Positions 7,486 to 14,660 of a stretch of 32,537 nt of DNA are shown piece after piece (positions within the stretch are counted from its first letter, which is position 1; every line of letters begins with the position of its first letter). The notes beneath the pieces were generated by a model. That model saw only the letters and a program-made list of their open reading frames with translations, was not told where the DNA came from and ran no database searches. The stretch is from positions 1 to 32,537 of the forward strand of contig JBHELQ010000042.1 in NCBI GenBank assembly GCA_046262995.1. Reading direction: 5' to 3'. Made by a program: the position numbers and the translations under genes. The stretch comes from JBHELQ01 sp046262995. Its GTDB lineage: Bacteria; Actinomycetota; Thermoleophilia; Solirubrobacterales; Thermoleophilaceae.

Positions 7486-8879
7486 ATCCGGTCGACGTCG
7501 TGCGGGGGACGCTCGCCGGCACGCAGGCGTGGCTCGTCGGCGGGACCGTGCGGGACGAGTTGCTCGGCCGATCGCTGCGGGACATCGACGTGGCCGTGGA
7601 CGGCGATCCGTCGACTGCCGCCCGTGCGCTCGCTCACGCCGTGAAGGGCCCGGTGTTCAGGCTCTCCGAGGCGTTCGGCGCCTGGCGCGCGATCGACCGC
7701 CGCCGGGGGATCGTCTACGACTTCTCGCCGCTCCAGGGCGCCTCCATCGACGAGGACCTGGCGCAGCGGGACTTCACGATCAACGCAATGGCCCGCGACG
7801 TCGAGAGCGGCGAGCTCCTCGATCCCCACGGTGGCCGCGCGGACCTGGAGGCCCGCGTGCTGCGGGTGCTCGGACGGCGAGCCTACGCCGAGGACCCGCT
7901 GCGGCCGCTTCGCCTGGCTCGCTTCGCCGCGGAGCTCATGTTCTCGCCCGAGCCGGAGACCGAGCGCCTGACGCGCGAGGCCGCGCAGCGCGTGCCGGAA
8001 GCCTCGCCCGAGCGGGTCTATGCCGAGCTGCGGCGCCTCCTCATGGCCGGCGGGGCGCTCGAGGGGGTGACCCTGGCCGACCGCCTGGGCGTGCTCGGGG
8101 CGGTGCTGCCGGAGGTGTCCGGGCTCCACGGCGTGGAGCAGAGTCACTTCCATCACCTCGACGTCTATCACCACACGCTGGAGGTCCTCGCAAGGCAGAT
8201 CGAGCTGGAGGGCAGGCTCGGCGAGCTGTTCCCGGGCTCCGCGCCCACGCTTCGAGCGCTGCTCGACGAGCCGCTCGCCGACGAGCTCACGCGCGGGCAG
8301 GCGCTGCGCTTCGGCGCCCTGCTGCACGACATCGGCAAGCCCGCCACGCGCGCTGTGCGGGCGGACGGCCGCGTGACGTTCATCGGCCACGACGCGCGCG
8401 GAGAGCAGATGGTGCGCGACGCCTGCCGCCGCTTGCGCACGAGCGAGCGCTTCAGCCGCTTCGTCGAAGGCGTGACCCGCCACCACCTGGTGCTCGGCTT
8501 CCTCGTCCATTCCCGGCCGCTCGAGCGGGCGCAGGTCTACCGCTACCTGAAGACGACGAGCCCCGTCGAGGTGGAGGTCACGCTGCTTTCCTGCGCGGAC
8601 CGTCTGGCCACCCGCGGCAGGAACGCCGAGGCCGCGATCGCCGCCCACCTGGAGCTGGCGCGGGAGCTGATGGCGGCGGCGCTCGAGTGGCGCGCCGCCG
8701 GGCCGCCGCGGCCGCCGCTGCGCGGCGACGAGCTGGCGAGCGATCTCGGCCTCGAGCCGGGCCCGGAGCTCGGCCGCCTGCTCGCCTGCCTGGAGGAGGC
8801 CGCGTTCACGGGCGAGGCCGGCACGCGCGAGCAGGCGGTGCAGCTCGCCCGCCGGCTGCGGCACAATCCGTCCCCGTGA
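7482..8879 (+). CDS. CCA tRNA nucleotidyltransferase / poly(A) polymerase family with HD domain
   Basis: A class II nucleotidyltransferase of 465 residues. The catalytic head has VGGTVRDELLG (Gly20-Gly21) followed by RDIDVAVDG, whose Asp34 and Asp36 bind the two metals, and DFTINAMA. RPLRLARFAAEL is the RNA-binding-domain signature. In the C-terminal half an HD phosphohydrolase domain begins near residue 270, with His282-Asp283 in LLHDIGKPATR. In actinobacteria this architecture usually adds or repairs the 3' CCA end of tRNA. A poly(A) polymerase cannot be excluded, because CCA-adding and A-adding enzymes are hard to separate from sequence alone. It sits between alr and corA with four-base overlaps at both ends, so it is part of the acpS-corA transcription unit. 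Confidence 0.9.
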   Translation: MNPVDVVRGTLAGTQAWLVGGTVRDELLGRSLRDIDVAVDGDPSTAARALAHAVKGPVFRLSEAFGAWRAIDRRRGIVYDFSPLQGASIDEDLAQRDFTINAMARDVESGELLDPHGGRADLEARVLRVLGRRAYAEDPLRPLRLARFAAELMFSPEPETERLTREAAQRVPEASPERVYAELRRLLMAGGALEGVTLADRLGVLGAVLPEVSGLHGVEQSHFHHLDVYHHTLEVLARQIELEGRLGELFPGSAPTLRALLDEPLADELTRGQALRFGALLHDIGKPATRAVRADGRVTFIGHDARGEQMVRDACRRLRTSERFSRFVEGVTRHHLVLGFLVHSRPLERAQVYRYLKTTSPVEVEVTLLSCADRLATRGRNAEAAIAAHLELARELMAAALEWRAAGPPRPPLRGDELASDLGLEPGPELGRLLACLEEAAFTGEAGTREQAVQLARRLRHNPSP

Positions 8880-9856
8880 TCGTCGACTGCGCCGTCTATG
8901 AGAAGGGCCAGCGCCGCGACGGTCAGGTCCCGCTCGACCAGGCATACGACGCCTGCGGCAAGAAGGGCGCCTTCGTCTGGATCGGCCTGCACGACCCCTC
9001 GCCCGAGGAGTTCGACTCGCTGAAGCGCGAGTTCGAGCTGCACGAGCTTGCGGTCGAGGACGCGATCAAGGCGCACCAGCGGCCGAAGCTGGAGGTCTAC
9101 GGCGACATGGTGTTCATCGTGCTGAAGACGGCGCGCTACGTGGACCCGGACGAAGTGGTGCAGCTCGACGAGATACAGGTCTTCCTGGGCGAGGACTACG
9201 TGATCACCGTTCGCCACGGCCAGGCCAGCGAGCTGCACAGCGTGCGCGAGCGCCTGGAGCAGCAGCCGGAGCTGCTCCAGCACGGCCCGAGCGCCGTGCT
9301 GCATGCGATCGCCGACCGCGTCGTGGACGACTACGCGCCCGCGCTCGCGGGCCTCGAGGAGGACGTGGATCAGGTGGAGAACCAGGTCTTCTCTCCGGAG
9401 CGAGGACACTCGGGCGCGGTCGCGGAGCGCATCTACAAGCTGAAGCGGGAGGTGCTCGAGTTCCACCGCGCGACCTCGCCGCTCGTGGAGCCGATGGATC
9501 GGCTGGCCAGGGGCCACTACAGCCTCATCCATCCCGAGATCCAGACCTACTTCCGCGACGTGAACGATCACCTGATGCGCAGCCGCGATCAGCTCGAGGG
9601 ACTCCGGGACCTGCTGACCAGTGTGCTCGAGGCGAACCTGACCCAGGTCAGCGTGCGCCAGAACGAGGACATGCGGAAGATCTCGGCTTGGGTCGCGATC
9701 ATCGCCGTGCCGACCGCGATAGCCGGCATCTACGGGATGAACTTCCGCCACATGCCCGAGCTCGACTGGACCTACGGCTATCCCGCCGCGCTCGCGCTGA
9801 TGCTCGTCATCTGCACCGCTCTGTACAGCGCGTTCAAGCGCTGGGGCTGGCTCTAG
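8876..9856 (+). CDS. corA: CorA family magnesium/cobalt transporter
   Basis: A 326-residue inner-membrane divalent cation channel. A long, mainly charged cytoplasmic domain (about 1-260) with extended helices is followed by two C-terminal membrane helices. The selectivity signature GMN (Gly287-Met288-Asn289 in IYGMNFRHMPEL) stands at the end of the first helix, and the chain ends in a positively charged tail (FKRWGWL), the usual gating ring side. The start is taken as GTG 8876, which overlaps the stop of the preceding gene (GTGA). The frame is open far upstream, but those extra residues are Ala/Arg-rich and read the other gene out of frame. Homology begins at VIVDCAVYEKG. The transported ion (Mg, Co or Ni) is inferred from family only. 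Confidence 0.93.
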   Translation: MIVDCAVYEKGQRRDGQVPLDQAYDACGKKGAFVWIGLHDPSPEEFDSLKREFELHELAVEDAIKAHQRPKLEVYGDMVFIVLKTARYVDPDEVVQLDEIQVFLGEDYVITVRHGQASELHSVRERLEQQPELLQHGPSAVLHAIADRVVDDYAPALAGLEEDVDQVENQVFSPERGHSGAVAERIYKLKREVLEFHRATSPLVEPMDRLARGHYSLIHPEIQTYFRDVNDHLMRSRDQLEGLRDLLTSVLEANLTQVSVRQNEDMRKISAWVAIIAVPTAIAGIYGMNFRHMPELDWTYGYPAALALMLVICTALYSAFKRWGWL

Positions 9857-9860
9857 CCGT

Positions 9861-9866
9861 TACGCT
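9861..9866 (+). promoter_or_regulatory. -10 element TACGCT, probable near-leaderless promoter of HIT gene
   Basis: TACGCT is identical to the box before acpS and ends eight bases before the ATG at 9875. No Shine-Dalgarno motif is present. It lies in the 18-base gap after corA, suggesting that the HIT gene has its own promoter. Confidence 0.42.
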
Positions 9867-9874
9867 CCGCGCGC

Positions 9875-10282
9875 ATGGCGGAGGACTGCATCTTCTGCAG
9901 GATCGTGGCCGGGGAGATGCCCGCGGAGGTAGTCCAGGAGGACGACGCGACGCTCGCCTTCATGGACATCAACCCCTGGACGCGCGGGCATGCGCTCGTG
10001 ATCCCGAGGGCTCACTCGAAGAACCTGTACGAGATCGGCGACGAGGACCTGGCGCGCACCATGGCCGCCGCGAAGCGGTTGGCGCTGCGCATGCGCGACC
10101 GGCTCGGCTGCGACGGCGTCAACCTGCTGAACGCCTCCGAGCCGGCCGCGTGGCAGACCGTCTTCCACTTCCACGTCCACGTGATCCCGCGCTACGAGGA
10201 CGATCCGCTCCAGCTGCCGACCAGGCCGCAGCAGGCCGAGCAGGAGCAGCTCGCCGAGGTCGGGGCGCAGCTGCGGGAGTGA
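9875..10282 (+). CDS. HIT family protein (histidine triad nucleotide hydrolase)
   Basis: A 135-residue histidine triad protein. The triad is His98-Phe-His100-Val-His102-Val-Ile in FHFHVHVIPRY; the middle histidine is the nucleophile that attacks the nucleotide alpha-phosphate in this family. A CIFC pair (Cys5, Cys8) at the N-terminus is the zinc-binding half-site seen in HinT/HIT proteins of Gram-positive bacteria, although the matching second pair is not obvious. The family hydrolyses adenosine phosphoramidates, acyl-AMP or dinucleoside polyphosphates; the exact substrate here is unknown. The ATG follows a TACGCT box by eight bases and has no ribosome binding site, which suggests leaderless expression. 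Confidence 0.92.
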   Translation: MAEDCIFCRIVAGEMPAEVVQEDDATLAFMDINPWTRGHALVIPRAHSKNLYEIGDEDLARTMAAAKRLALRMRDRLGCDGVNLLNASEPAAWQTVFHFHVHVIPRYEDDPLQLPTRPQQAEQEQLAEVGAQLRE

Positions 10283-10439
10283 GCGCCGGGCCGCGCGCCG
10301 AGGGCGTTCGGGCCACCTCTGCTGGTAGGTTTGCTCGCGTAAGAGGCCGGGGCTCGCCCGGCAGGACCAAATCGCAGGTGCCGTGGTTCGGATTCGCGTT
10401 GAAGCACCGAGCGGGCACACGCAGGAAGGGGTAGCGCAG
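10283..10439 (+). promoter_or_regulatory. Leader region of the cold shock gene, with candidate -10 and hairpin
   Basis: This 157-base gap is the longest gene-free stretch in the window. A possible -10 box TAGGTT (10326-10331) would start transcription near 10338, giving a leader of about 100 bases. That resembles the long 5' UTRs of cspA-type genes. Inside it, 10346-10362 forms a 6-base-pair GC hairpin (GCCGGG / CCCGGC, 5-base loop). The strong ribosome binding site AGGAAGGGG (10423-10431) precedes the GTG start by eight bases. Whether the hairpin terminates the HIT transcript or regulates csp translation cannot be told. Confidence 0.4.
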
Positions 10440-10643
10440 GTGCCTACCGGAACCGTGAAGTGGTTCAACGACGAGAAGGGCTTCGGTTTCATCACGCCCG
10501 ACGAGGGCGGCCGCGATCTGTTCGTGCACTACTCGGGCATCGACGGCCAGGGCTTCAAGTCGCTGACCGAGAACGCGAAGGTCTCCTACGAGGAGGAGGC
10601 CGGCCCCAAGGGTCCGAAGGCGGTGGACGTCCGGCCGCTCTGA
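10440..10643 (+). CDS. Cold shock domain protein (CspA family)
   Basis: A single cold shock domain of 67 residues, an RNA and single-stranded DNA chaperone. RNP1 (KGFGFITPD) and RNP2 (DLFVHYSGI) are both intact, preceded by the canonical GTVKWFNDEKGFGF opening. The start is taken as GTG 10440, which gives the standard length and has AGGAAGGGG eight bases upstream; an earlier in-frame GTG at 10383 would add 19 unrelated residues. The C-terminal end (GPKGPKAVDVRPL) fits the family. infA follows 10 bases downstream, so the two translation-related genes are likely co-transcribed. Confidence 0.95.
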   Translation: MPTGTVKWFNDEKGFGFITPDEGGRDLFVHYSGIDGQGFKSLTENAKVSYEEEAGPKGPKAVDVRPL

Positions 10644-10653
10644 CGCCGGTCCC

Positions 10654-10872
10654 ATGGGAAAAGAAGAGAAGATCGAGATGGAGGGCGAGATCGTCGAGGC
10701 CCTCCCGAACACGATGTTCAAGGTCAAGCTCGACAACGAGCACGAGGTCCTCGGCCACATCTCCGGCAAGATGCGCCGCCACTACATCCGCATCCTCCCC
10801 GGGGACCGGGTGAAGATCGAGCTGTCTCCCTACGACCTCGACCGGGGGCGAATCACCTATCGCTACAAGTAG
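10654..10872 (+). CDS. infA: Translation initiation factor IF-1
   Basis: IF-1 binds the 30S ribosomal A site during initiation. The 72 residues are the standard length and form one S1/OB-fold domain. KEEKIEMEGEIVEALPNTMF, the HISGKMRRHYIRILPGD segment and the closing YDLDRGRITYRYK are the family's conserved blocks. The location is unusual: infA generally sits in the map-infA-rpmJ-rpsM ribosomal operon, whereas here it follows a cold shock gene by 10 bases and precedes a secreted protein. It may be a second copy. No Shine-Dalgarno sequence is evident, so translation may be coupled to csp. Confidence 0.97.
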   Translation: MGKEEKIEMEGEIVEALPNTMFKVKLDNEHEVLGHISGKMRRHYIRILPGDRVKIELSPYDLDRGRITYRYK

Positions 10873-10893
10873 CCCGGAAGGAGTGCGCAACTC

Positions 10894-11616
10894 GTGCTCG
10901 AAGCGGGTGTTCAAGGCCCGACCGTGAAGCGATTCCTACTGCTCCTCCCGCTCGTGGTGGGCGCCCTGGCCCTTCCCGGCGTCGCCGACGCTCGCATCGT
11001 GCAGCTCGGCACCACCGCCGACCCCGTTCGCTCGAAGTGCCCGGGCGATCCCTGCGAGGTCCTGGCCCGCACAACGGGCTACCAGGGCAGGGCCGGGGCA
11101 GTCCGCAACCCCTTCCACATCCCGCGCGCCGGCTACATCGTCGCCTTCAGCGTCACGCTCGCGCCGCTCCAGGACACCCAGATCTCGTTCTTCAACGACA
11201 CCTTCGGGGCGCCCGCCCAGGTGCGCCTGTCGATCCTCCGTCGCGGCAAGCGGCGCCGGACTCGCCGCAATCACCGGCTGATCGCCCAGAGCAAGCTGTT
11301 CCGGGTCGATCAGTACATCGGTCTCAAGAATCCCATCACTCCCGGGTTCGTGCTGGACCGGCCGCTGCGCGTGCGCCACAACTACATCCTCGCGCTCACC
11401 ACGCCCACCTGGGCGCCGGCCTTCGTGGGCGGCATCTCGAACGGCAACTGGTGGCGCTCGTCCCGCCGGAGGGGCCGCTGCTCGGCCCGCTACGTGACCC
11501 AGCGCTCTGCGCAGCAGCACGTGGGCGGAGTGCGCCGGTACGGCTGCACCTACAGGGGCGCCCGCATCATGTACACGGCCACGTACGTGCCGGACCCACG
11601 ACCCGCCAAGCGCTGA
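10894..11616 (+). CDS. Secreted protein of unknown function
   Basis: I do not recognise a family. The 240 residues begin with a classic signal peptide: a basic start (VKR), a hydrophobic core (FLLLLPLVVGALALPG) and a likely cleavage site after VADA. The mature part, about 205 residues, is rich in Arg, aromatic residues and beta-prone stretches, has four cysteines (KCPGDPCE early, GRC and YGC late) that could form two disulfides, and has no membrane anchor or catalytic motif I can identify. The start GTG 10894 is favoured because GGAAGGAG lies ten bases before it. GTG 10924 (VKRFLLLL) would also give a valid signal peptide. It follows infA by 21 bases, and a GC hairpin lies 14 bases after its stop. 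Confidence 0.75.
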   Translation: MLEAGVQGPTVKRFLLLLPLVVGALALPGVADARIVQLGTTADPVRSKCPGDPCEVLARTTGYQGRAGAVRNPFHIPRAGYIVAFSVTLAPLQDTQISFFNDTFGAPAQVRLSILRRGKRRRTRRNHRLIAQSKLFRVDQYIGLKNPITPGFVLDRPLRVRHNYILALTTPTWAPAFVGGISNGNWWRSSRRRGRCSARYVTQRSAQQHVGGVRRYGCTYRGARIMYTATYVPDPRPAKR

Positions 11617-11630
11617 CCTGGTACTCCCGT

Positions 11631-11648
11631 GCGGCCTTTTCGGGCCGC
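11631..11648 (+). terminator. GC hairpin, candidate terminator
   Basis: GCGGCC pairs with GGCCGC around a TTTTCG loop, 14 bases after the stop of the secreted-protein gene. No U-tract follows, so intrinsic termination is only possible. The position, between one gene's stop and the next gene's own promoter, supports a boundary role. Confidence 0.35.
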
Positions 11649-11659
11649 GGACGCCGCGC

Positions 11660-11665
11660 TAGCAT
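11660..11665 (+). promoter_or_regulatory. -10 element TAGCAT, probable near-leaderless promoter
   Basis: TAGCAT ends eight bases before the ATG at 11674. No ribosome binding site is present between it and the start. Confidence 0.4.
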
Positions 11666-11673
11666 CGCGGGCG

Positions 11674-12024
11674 ATGACCACCGAGGGGTGGATCTTCATG
11701 GTCGGCTTCCGCGTCTTCGACGTGGGCCTGCTCGTGCTCTGGCTGATCTGGTTCTTCCGGCTGCGCGACGACGGCGAGGAGCCCCCCGAGGAGGGTGGCG
11801 GGGGAGGCGAGGGCGGCCCCGAGCCTGGTCCATCGGACGGCCCCGGCGGCGGCGGCTTCGGCGTCCCGCTCGGACGCTGTCGCCCGGGCGGACCGCGGGT
11901 GCGCGGTCATGGCCCGCTTCGGCCGGGCCCGCGCCGCCGCGGCGCCGAGCCGCCGGTCCCGAGCCCGCTGCCCGCGCGCGTGCGGCGCCCGAGCCTGCCG
12001 AGCCCCGCCCGGCACCCGAGCTGA
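11674..12024 (+). CDS. Small single-helix membrane protein with low-complexity tail
   Basis: The 116-residue product begins with a hydrophobic helix (about residues 5-27, WIFMVGFRVFDVGLLVLWLI) followed by FFRLRDD. Then comes an acidic Gly/Glu/Pro-rich run (about 30-55) and a basic Pro/Arg-rich tail to the end. The ATG at 11674 is preferred over the more distant in-frame start at 11629, because the -10-like box TAGCAT and the hydrophobic segment both point to it. I do not recognise a named domain and no function can be given. The abrupt change from acidic to basic tail could hint at a frameshift, but a single frame runs through without interruption. Confidence 0.55.
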   Translation: MTTEGWIFMVGFRVFDVGLLVLWLIWFFRLRDDGEEPPEEGGGGGEGGPEPGPSDGPGGGGFGVPLGRCRPGGPRVRGHGPLRPGPRRRGAEPPVPSPLPARVRRPSLPSPARHPS

Positions 12025-12047
12025 GCCGGGGACACCCCCCCATCGTG

Positions 12048-12053
12048 TAGCGT
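12048..12053 (+). promoter_or_regulatory. Candidate -10 element TAGCGT for the STAS gene
   Basis: TAGCGT lies 31 bases before the ATG at 12085. The resulting short leader of about 25 bases holds GGAGCGAGG (12072-12080), a good ribosome binding site. Here the gene would not be leaderless, unlike several neighbours. Confidence 0.35.
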
Positions 12054-12084
12054 CCCGGCTGGAACCCGAACGGAGCGAGGTTGG

Positions 12085-12450
12085 ATGCCCGGTCCGATCG
12101 ACTTTGGCGTAGTCGACGAAGAAGTTGACGAGCGCACTCACGTAGTCGCCCCACGAGGGGAGATCGACGCGTTGACGGCGCCCCAGCTCGGCCGGCGGCT
12201 GCTCGGCCTGGTGGACGACGGCAAGACGCGGGTGGTGGTGGACCTCTCGCGCGTGACCTTCATGGACTCCACCGGCATCGGCGTGCTGCTCAACGCCCTG
12301 CGAGCGCTGGCCAGTCGCAGCGGGAGGCTCGTGGTGGTCTGTCCGACCAAGCGCGTCCTGCGGCCATTCGAGGTGACGGGCCTGGTGGATCGCCTTGCGA
12401 TCAGCCGCTCGCGCGAAGAGGCGCTAGGCCGCCTTGCGGCTCCCTGCTAG
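12085..12450 (+). CDS. STAS domain anti-sigma factor antagonist
   Basis: A 121-residue single STAS domain of the SpoIIAA/RsbV type. Such proteins bind and sequester a serine-kinase anti-sigma factor and thereby release a sigma factor; phosphorylation of a conserved serine switches them off. The phosphorylation site is seen in FMDSTGIGVLLNAL, where the Ser after Asp is the usual target. The N-terminal beta strands include HVVAPRGEIDALTAPQLG. No partner kinase or phosphatase gene is adjacent, so the partner lies elsewhere. The stop TAG overlaps, within one CTAG tetranucleotide, the stop of the convergent lipoprotein gene. Confidence 0.92.
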   Translation: MPGPIDFGVVDEEVDERTHVVAPRGEIDALTAPQLGRRLLGLVDDGKTRVVVDLSRVTFMDSTGIGVLLNALRALASRSGRLVVVCPTKRVLRPFEVTGLVDRLAISRSREEALGRLAAPC

Positions 12451-12770
12451 TCGCCGCAGGCGCCGGGATTCTCGTTGCAGAAGCGCTCGAACTTGTCGGC
12501 GGGCGTGCCCCTGGCAGGCGGCTTGTCGTTCTGAGGGCTGTCCGGCTGTGTGGTTGGCGCCGCGGCCCCGCCACTCGGCGTGGTCGTCGTGGCGGTCGCG
12601 GGGGGCGCCGTCGGGGCGGTCCCGGTCGTGGACGTGGGCGAGCTGGTCGTCTCCGGCACCGTCAGCGGCGGGGGCTTCGCCTTGACGCTCTTCGACTCGC
12701 CGTCGCCGCCGCAGCCGGCCCCGGCGGCCGCCAGCAGGCAGAGTGCCACGGCTGGCAGGCGCCGCTGCAT
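12447..12770 (-). CDS. Putative small lipoprotein, Thr/Pro-rich
   Basis: This 107-residue product starts with a signal sequence (MQRRLPAVALCLLAAAGAGC) ending in a cysteine that could be lipidated, although the residues before it (GAGC) only loosely match the lipobox. A long Thr/Pro/Ala-rich disordered stretch (about 35-85) follows, as in many cell-envelope linkers. The C-terminal end, KFERFCNENPGACGD, has two cysteines and may form a small disulfide loop. I do not recognise a family. It follows the zinc-ribbon-like gene by 12 bases in the same direction, so they are probably one unit. Its stop shares a CTAG with the convergent STAS gene. Confidence 0.6.
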   Translation of the reverse strand: MQRRLPAVALCLLAAAGAGCGGDGESKSVKAKPPPLTVPETTSSPTSTTGTAPTAPPATATTTTPSGGAAAPTTQPDSPQNDKPPARGTPADKFERFCNENPGACGD

Positions 12771-12782
12771 CGAGGACCGGGA

Positions 12783-13052
12783 CTAGCCCTCGACGGCGGG
12801 TAGCCTGCGGCCGCAGTGCGGGCAGTCGTTCAGGTCCTTCTGGACGAGCTGCTCGAGCGAGCAGCCGCACAGCCTGAGGTTCTCCACCGAGTAGGGCAGC
12901 TCGCTCGGGGAGGGCGCCAGCGGCAGCAGCTTGCCGACCACCTCGAACTCCTCGCCGCTGTCGCGGTCGACGTAGGTCGTGCCCGGCTCGACCTCGCGGA
13001 TCAGCTCGCGGTCCGAGCGGGCCCGCAGGCGGTACTTCTGACGGGCAGGCAT
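12783..13052 (-). CDS. Small protein with putative zinc-binding cysteines
   Basis: An 89-residue protein of unknown function. The N-terminal half is basic and beta-prone (YRLRARSDRELIREVEPGTTY). The C-terminal half carries four cysteines arranged as LCGCS and CPHCG, consistent with a small zinc ribbon. The ATG at 13052 is only 26 bases from the divergent glycosyltransferase start. A TATTCT box lies 10 bases before it on the same strand, and no ribosome binding site is visible. The real product could be a nucleic-acid-binding or regulatory protein, but nothing in the sequence says which. Confidence 0.6.
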   Translation of the reverse strand: MPARQKYRLRARSDRELIREVEPGTTYVDRDSGEEFEVVGKLLPLAPSPSELPYSVENLRLCGCSLEQLVQKDLNDCPHCGRRLPAVEG

Positions 13053-13078
13053 GAGGCCGGGAAGAATAGCTGCCGCCC
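13053..13078. promoter_or_regulatory. Compact divergent promoter, 26 bases between two start codons
   Basis: The two divergent genes are separated by only 26 bases. On the reverse strand TATTCT (13063-13068) is ten bases from the ATG at 13052. On the forward strand a weaker AATAGCTG segment (TAGCTG at 13067-13072) is six bases from the ATG at 13079. The two boxes overlap by two bases, so the polymerases could not bind both at once. Confidence 0.4.
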
Positions 13079-14614
13079 ATGCGGATTCTGATCTTCCACG
13101 GCTACCTGCTTCGGGGCACCGGGAGCAACGTCTACAACGCCAGCCTCTGCCGCGCGCTGCTCGCCCTGGGCCACGAGATCCATCTGCTCTCCCAGGAGCG
13201 GGAGGCGTCCGAGCTCGACTTCGTGGACGCCGTCGGGCGGTTCGAGGACGGCCGGCTCGAGCTCGACACGCTGCGCGAACCCGTCCGCTGCACCGTCTAC
13301 CTGCCGGACATCCAGGGCGTGCTGCCGGTCTACGTGGCCGACCGCTACGAGCACTTCCGGGCGGTGCCCTTCCGCGAGCTGGACGACGAGGACCTCGGAC
13401 GCTATCTGGACGCCAACGTGGCGGCCGTGCGGGAGGTCGCAGCGCGGGCAGGGCCGGAGGTCGGTCTCGCCAATCACCTGGTCATGGGCCCCGCGATCCT
13501 GGCCCGCGGGCTCCAGGGACAGGTGCCCTATGCCGTGAAGGTGCACGGCAGCGCGCTCGAGTACACGGTCCGCCCGCAGCCCGAGCGCTTTCTGCCCTAC
13601 GCGCTCGAGGGCCTGCGCGACGCGAGCTGCGTGCTGGTCGGCTCGAGGCACACGGCTGAGAGCCTGTGGGAGGTGACGGGCGACGCCTCGTTGCCCGAGC
13701 GCACCCGCCTCGGGCCGCCCGGCGTGGACGTCGGGAGCTTTCGCCCGCGGCAGCCCGAGGAGGCCGCCGAGCGGCTGTCGCGGCTTGCCGATGCGATCGA
13801 GAGCGCGGGCGCCGGCGGCTGGGGGGGCGAGGCGGGCGCGCCGGCGGCCCTTCGGGCGCTCGACCCGCGGCGCGAGCAGATCGTGAGCTACGTGGGAAAA
13901 CTGATCGTCTCGAAGGGAGTCGACCTGCTGCTTACCGCCTGGCCGCTGGTGGTCGCGCGCGTGCCGGCGGCGCGGCTCGTCGTGGTCGGCTTCGGCGAGT
14001 ACCGCGAAGGGCTCGGGCGGCTCACTCGCGCACTGGCGGAAGCCGATCTCGGGGCGGTCGCGGAGATCGCCGCCCGCGGGCGTGAGCTCGAGGGAGGACC
14101 GCCCGGCGAGCTCGGCTACCTGGCCTCCTTCCTCGAGTCGCTCGATGGCGCTGCGCGCGAGTCCTGGCAGGCCGCCGCGCCGGCGGCCGCCGAGCGGATC
14201 CACTTCACGGGCCGCCTGGAGCACGATCAGCTGCCGGACCTGCTGCCCGCCTGCCGGGCGCAGGTCGTGCCGAGCACCTTCCCGGAGGCGTTCGGGATGG
14301 TCGCCGCGGAGGCGGCCTGCTGCGGGGCGCTGCCTCTGTCCGCCGCCCATTCCGGGCTTGCCGAGGTGAGCGCGGCGCTGGCTCCGGCGCTCGAGCCCGA
14401 GCTGCGGCCGCTGCTGGCCTTCGAGCGGGGGCCGGGCGCCGTCGAAGACATCGCCGCGAAGCTCGTCAGCTGGCTCGAGCTCGATCACGACCGGCGCCAT
14501 GCGGCAGCCACGGCCCTGGCGCATGCGGCGCGGGCCCAGTTCGGCTGGGAGCGGGTGGCCGAGGGCGTGGTCGCGGCGGCCCAGGGCCGTGTCGAGGAGC
14601 TTCCCCGGCCCTGA
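13079..14614 (+). CDS. GT4 family glycosyltransferase
   Basis: A 511-residue retaining glycosyltransferase of the GT-B fold. The N-terminal acceptor domain opens with MRILIFHGYLLRGTGSNVYN, including the glycine-rich loop, and later VKVHGSALEYTV. The C-terminal nucleotide-sugar domain opens with VGKLIVSKGVDLLL, continues through LVVVGFGEYREGL and has the E-x7-E motif, Glu403 to Glu411, in PEAFGMVAAEAACCG. There is no signal peptide or membrane helix, so it works in the cytoplasm. Family GT4 covers many substrates (glycolipids, trehalose and mycothiol precursors, exopolysaccharide), and the neighbours give no clue. It is longer than the usual 380-420 residues because of a long insert around 225-260 (Gly/Ala-rich) and a stretch near 335-380. 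Confidence 0.88.
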   Translation: MRILIFHGYLLRGTGSNVYNASLCRALLALGHEIHLLSQEREASELDFVDAVGRFEDGRLELDTLREPVRCTVYLPDIQGVLPVYVADRYEHFRAVPFRELDDEDLGRYLDANVAAVREVAARAGPEVGLANHLVMGPAILARGLQGQVPYAVKVHGSALEYTVRPQPERFLPYALEGLRDASCVLVGSRHTAESLWEVTGDASLPERTRLGPPGVDVGSFRPRQPEEAAERLSRLADAIESAGAGGWGGEAGAPAALRALDPRREQIVSYVGKLIVSKGVDLLLTAWPLVVARVPAARLVVVGFGEYREGLGRLTRALAEADLGAVAEIAARGRELEGGPPGELGYLASFLESLDGAARESWQAAAPAAAERIHFTGRLEHDQLPDLLPACRAQVVPSTFPEAFGMVAAEAACCGALPLSAAHSGLAEVSAALAPALEPELRPLLAFERGPGAVEDIAAKLVSWLELDHDRRHAAATALAHAARAQFGWERVAEGVVAAAQGRVEELPRP

Positions 14615-14627
14615 CGACAGGGGCGCG

Positions 14628-14645
14628 TCCGGCCTTGGCGCCGGA
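14628..14645 (+). terminator. Hairpin after the glycosyltransferase gene, candidate terminator
   Basis: TCCGGC pairs with GCCGGA around a CTTGGC loop, 13 bases after the stop. It lacks a U-tract. The next gene's candidate -10 box begins on the base after the stem, so termination and initiation signals would sit back to back. Confidence 0.35.
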
Positions 14646-14651
14646 TAGTCT
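14646..14651 (+). promoter_or_regulatory. -10 element TAGTCT before the cytochrome c-cupredoxin gene
   Basis: TAGTCT ends nine bases before the GTG at 14661. There is no clear ribosome binding site in between, matching the window's leaderless pattern. Confidence 0.4.
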
Positions 14652-14660
14652 TCCGCGCCC

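Noticed and set aside
7529..8875. Long upstream extension of the corA frame
   Set aside because: The extra residues are Ala/Arg/Pro-rich and are the +2 frame of the nucleotidyltransferase gene. CorA similarity starts at GTG 8876, which overlaps that gene's stop.
11674..12024. Possible frameshift in the 116-residue membrane protein at the acidic-to-basic change
   Set aside because: No other frame gives a better continuation. Low-complexity tails of mixed charge occur in such proteins, and one frame is open throughout.
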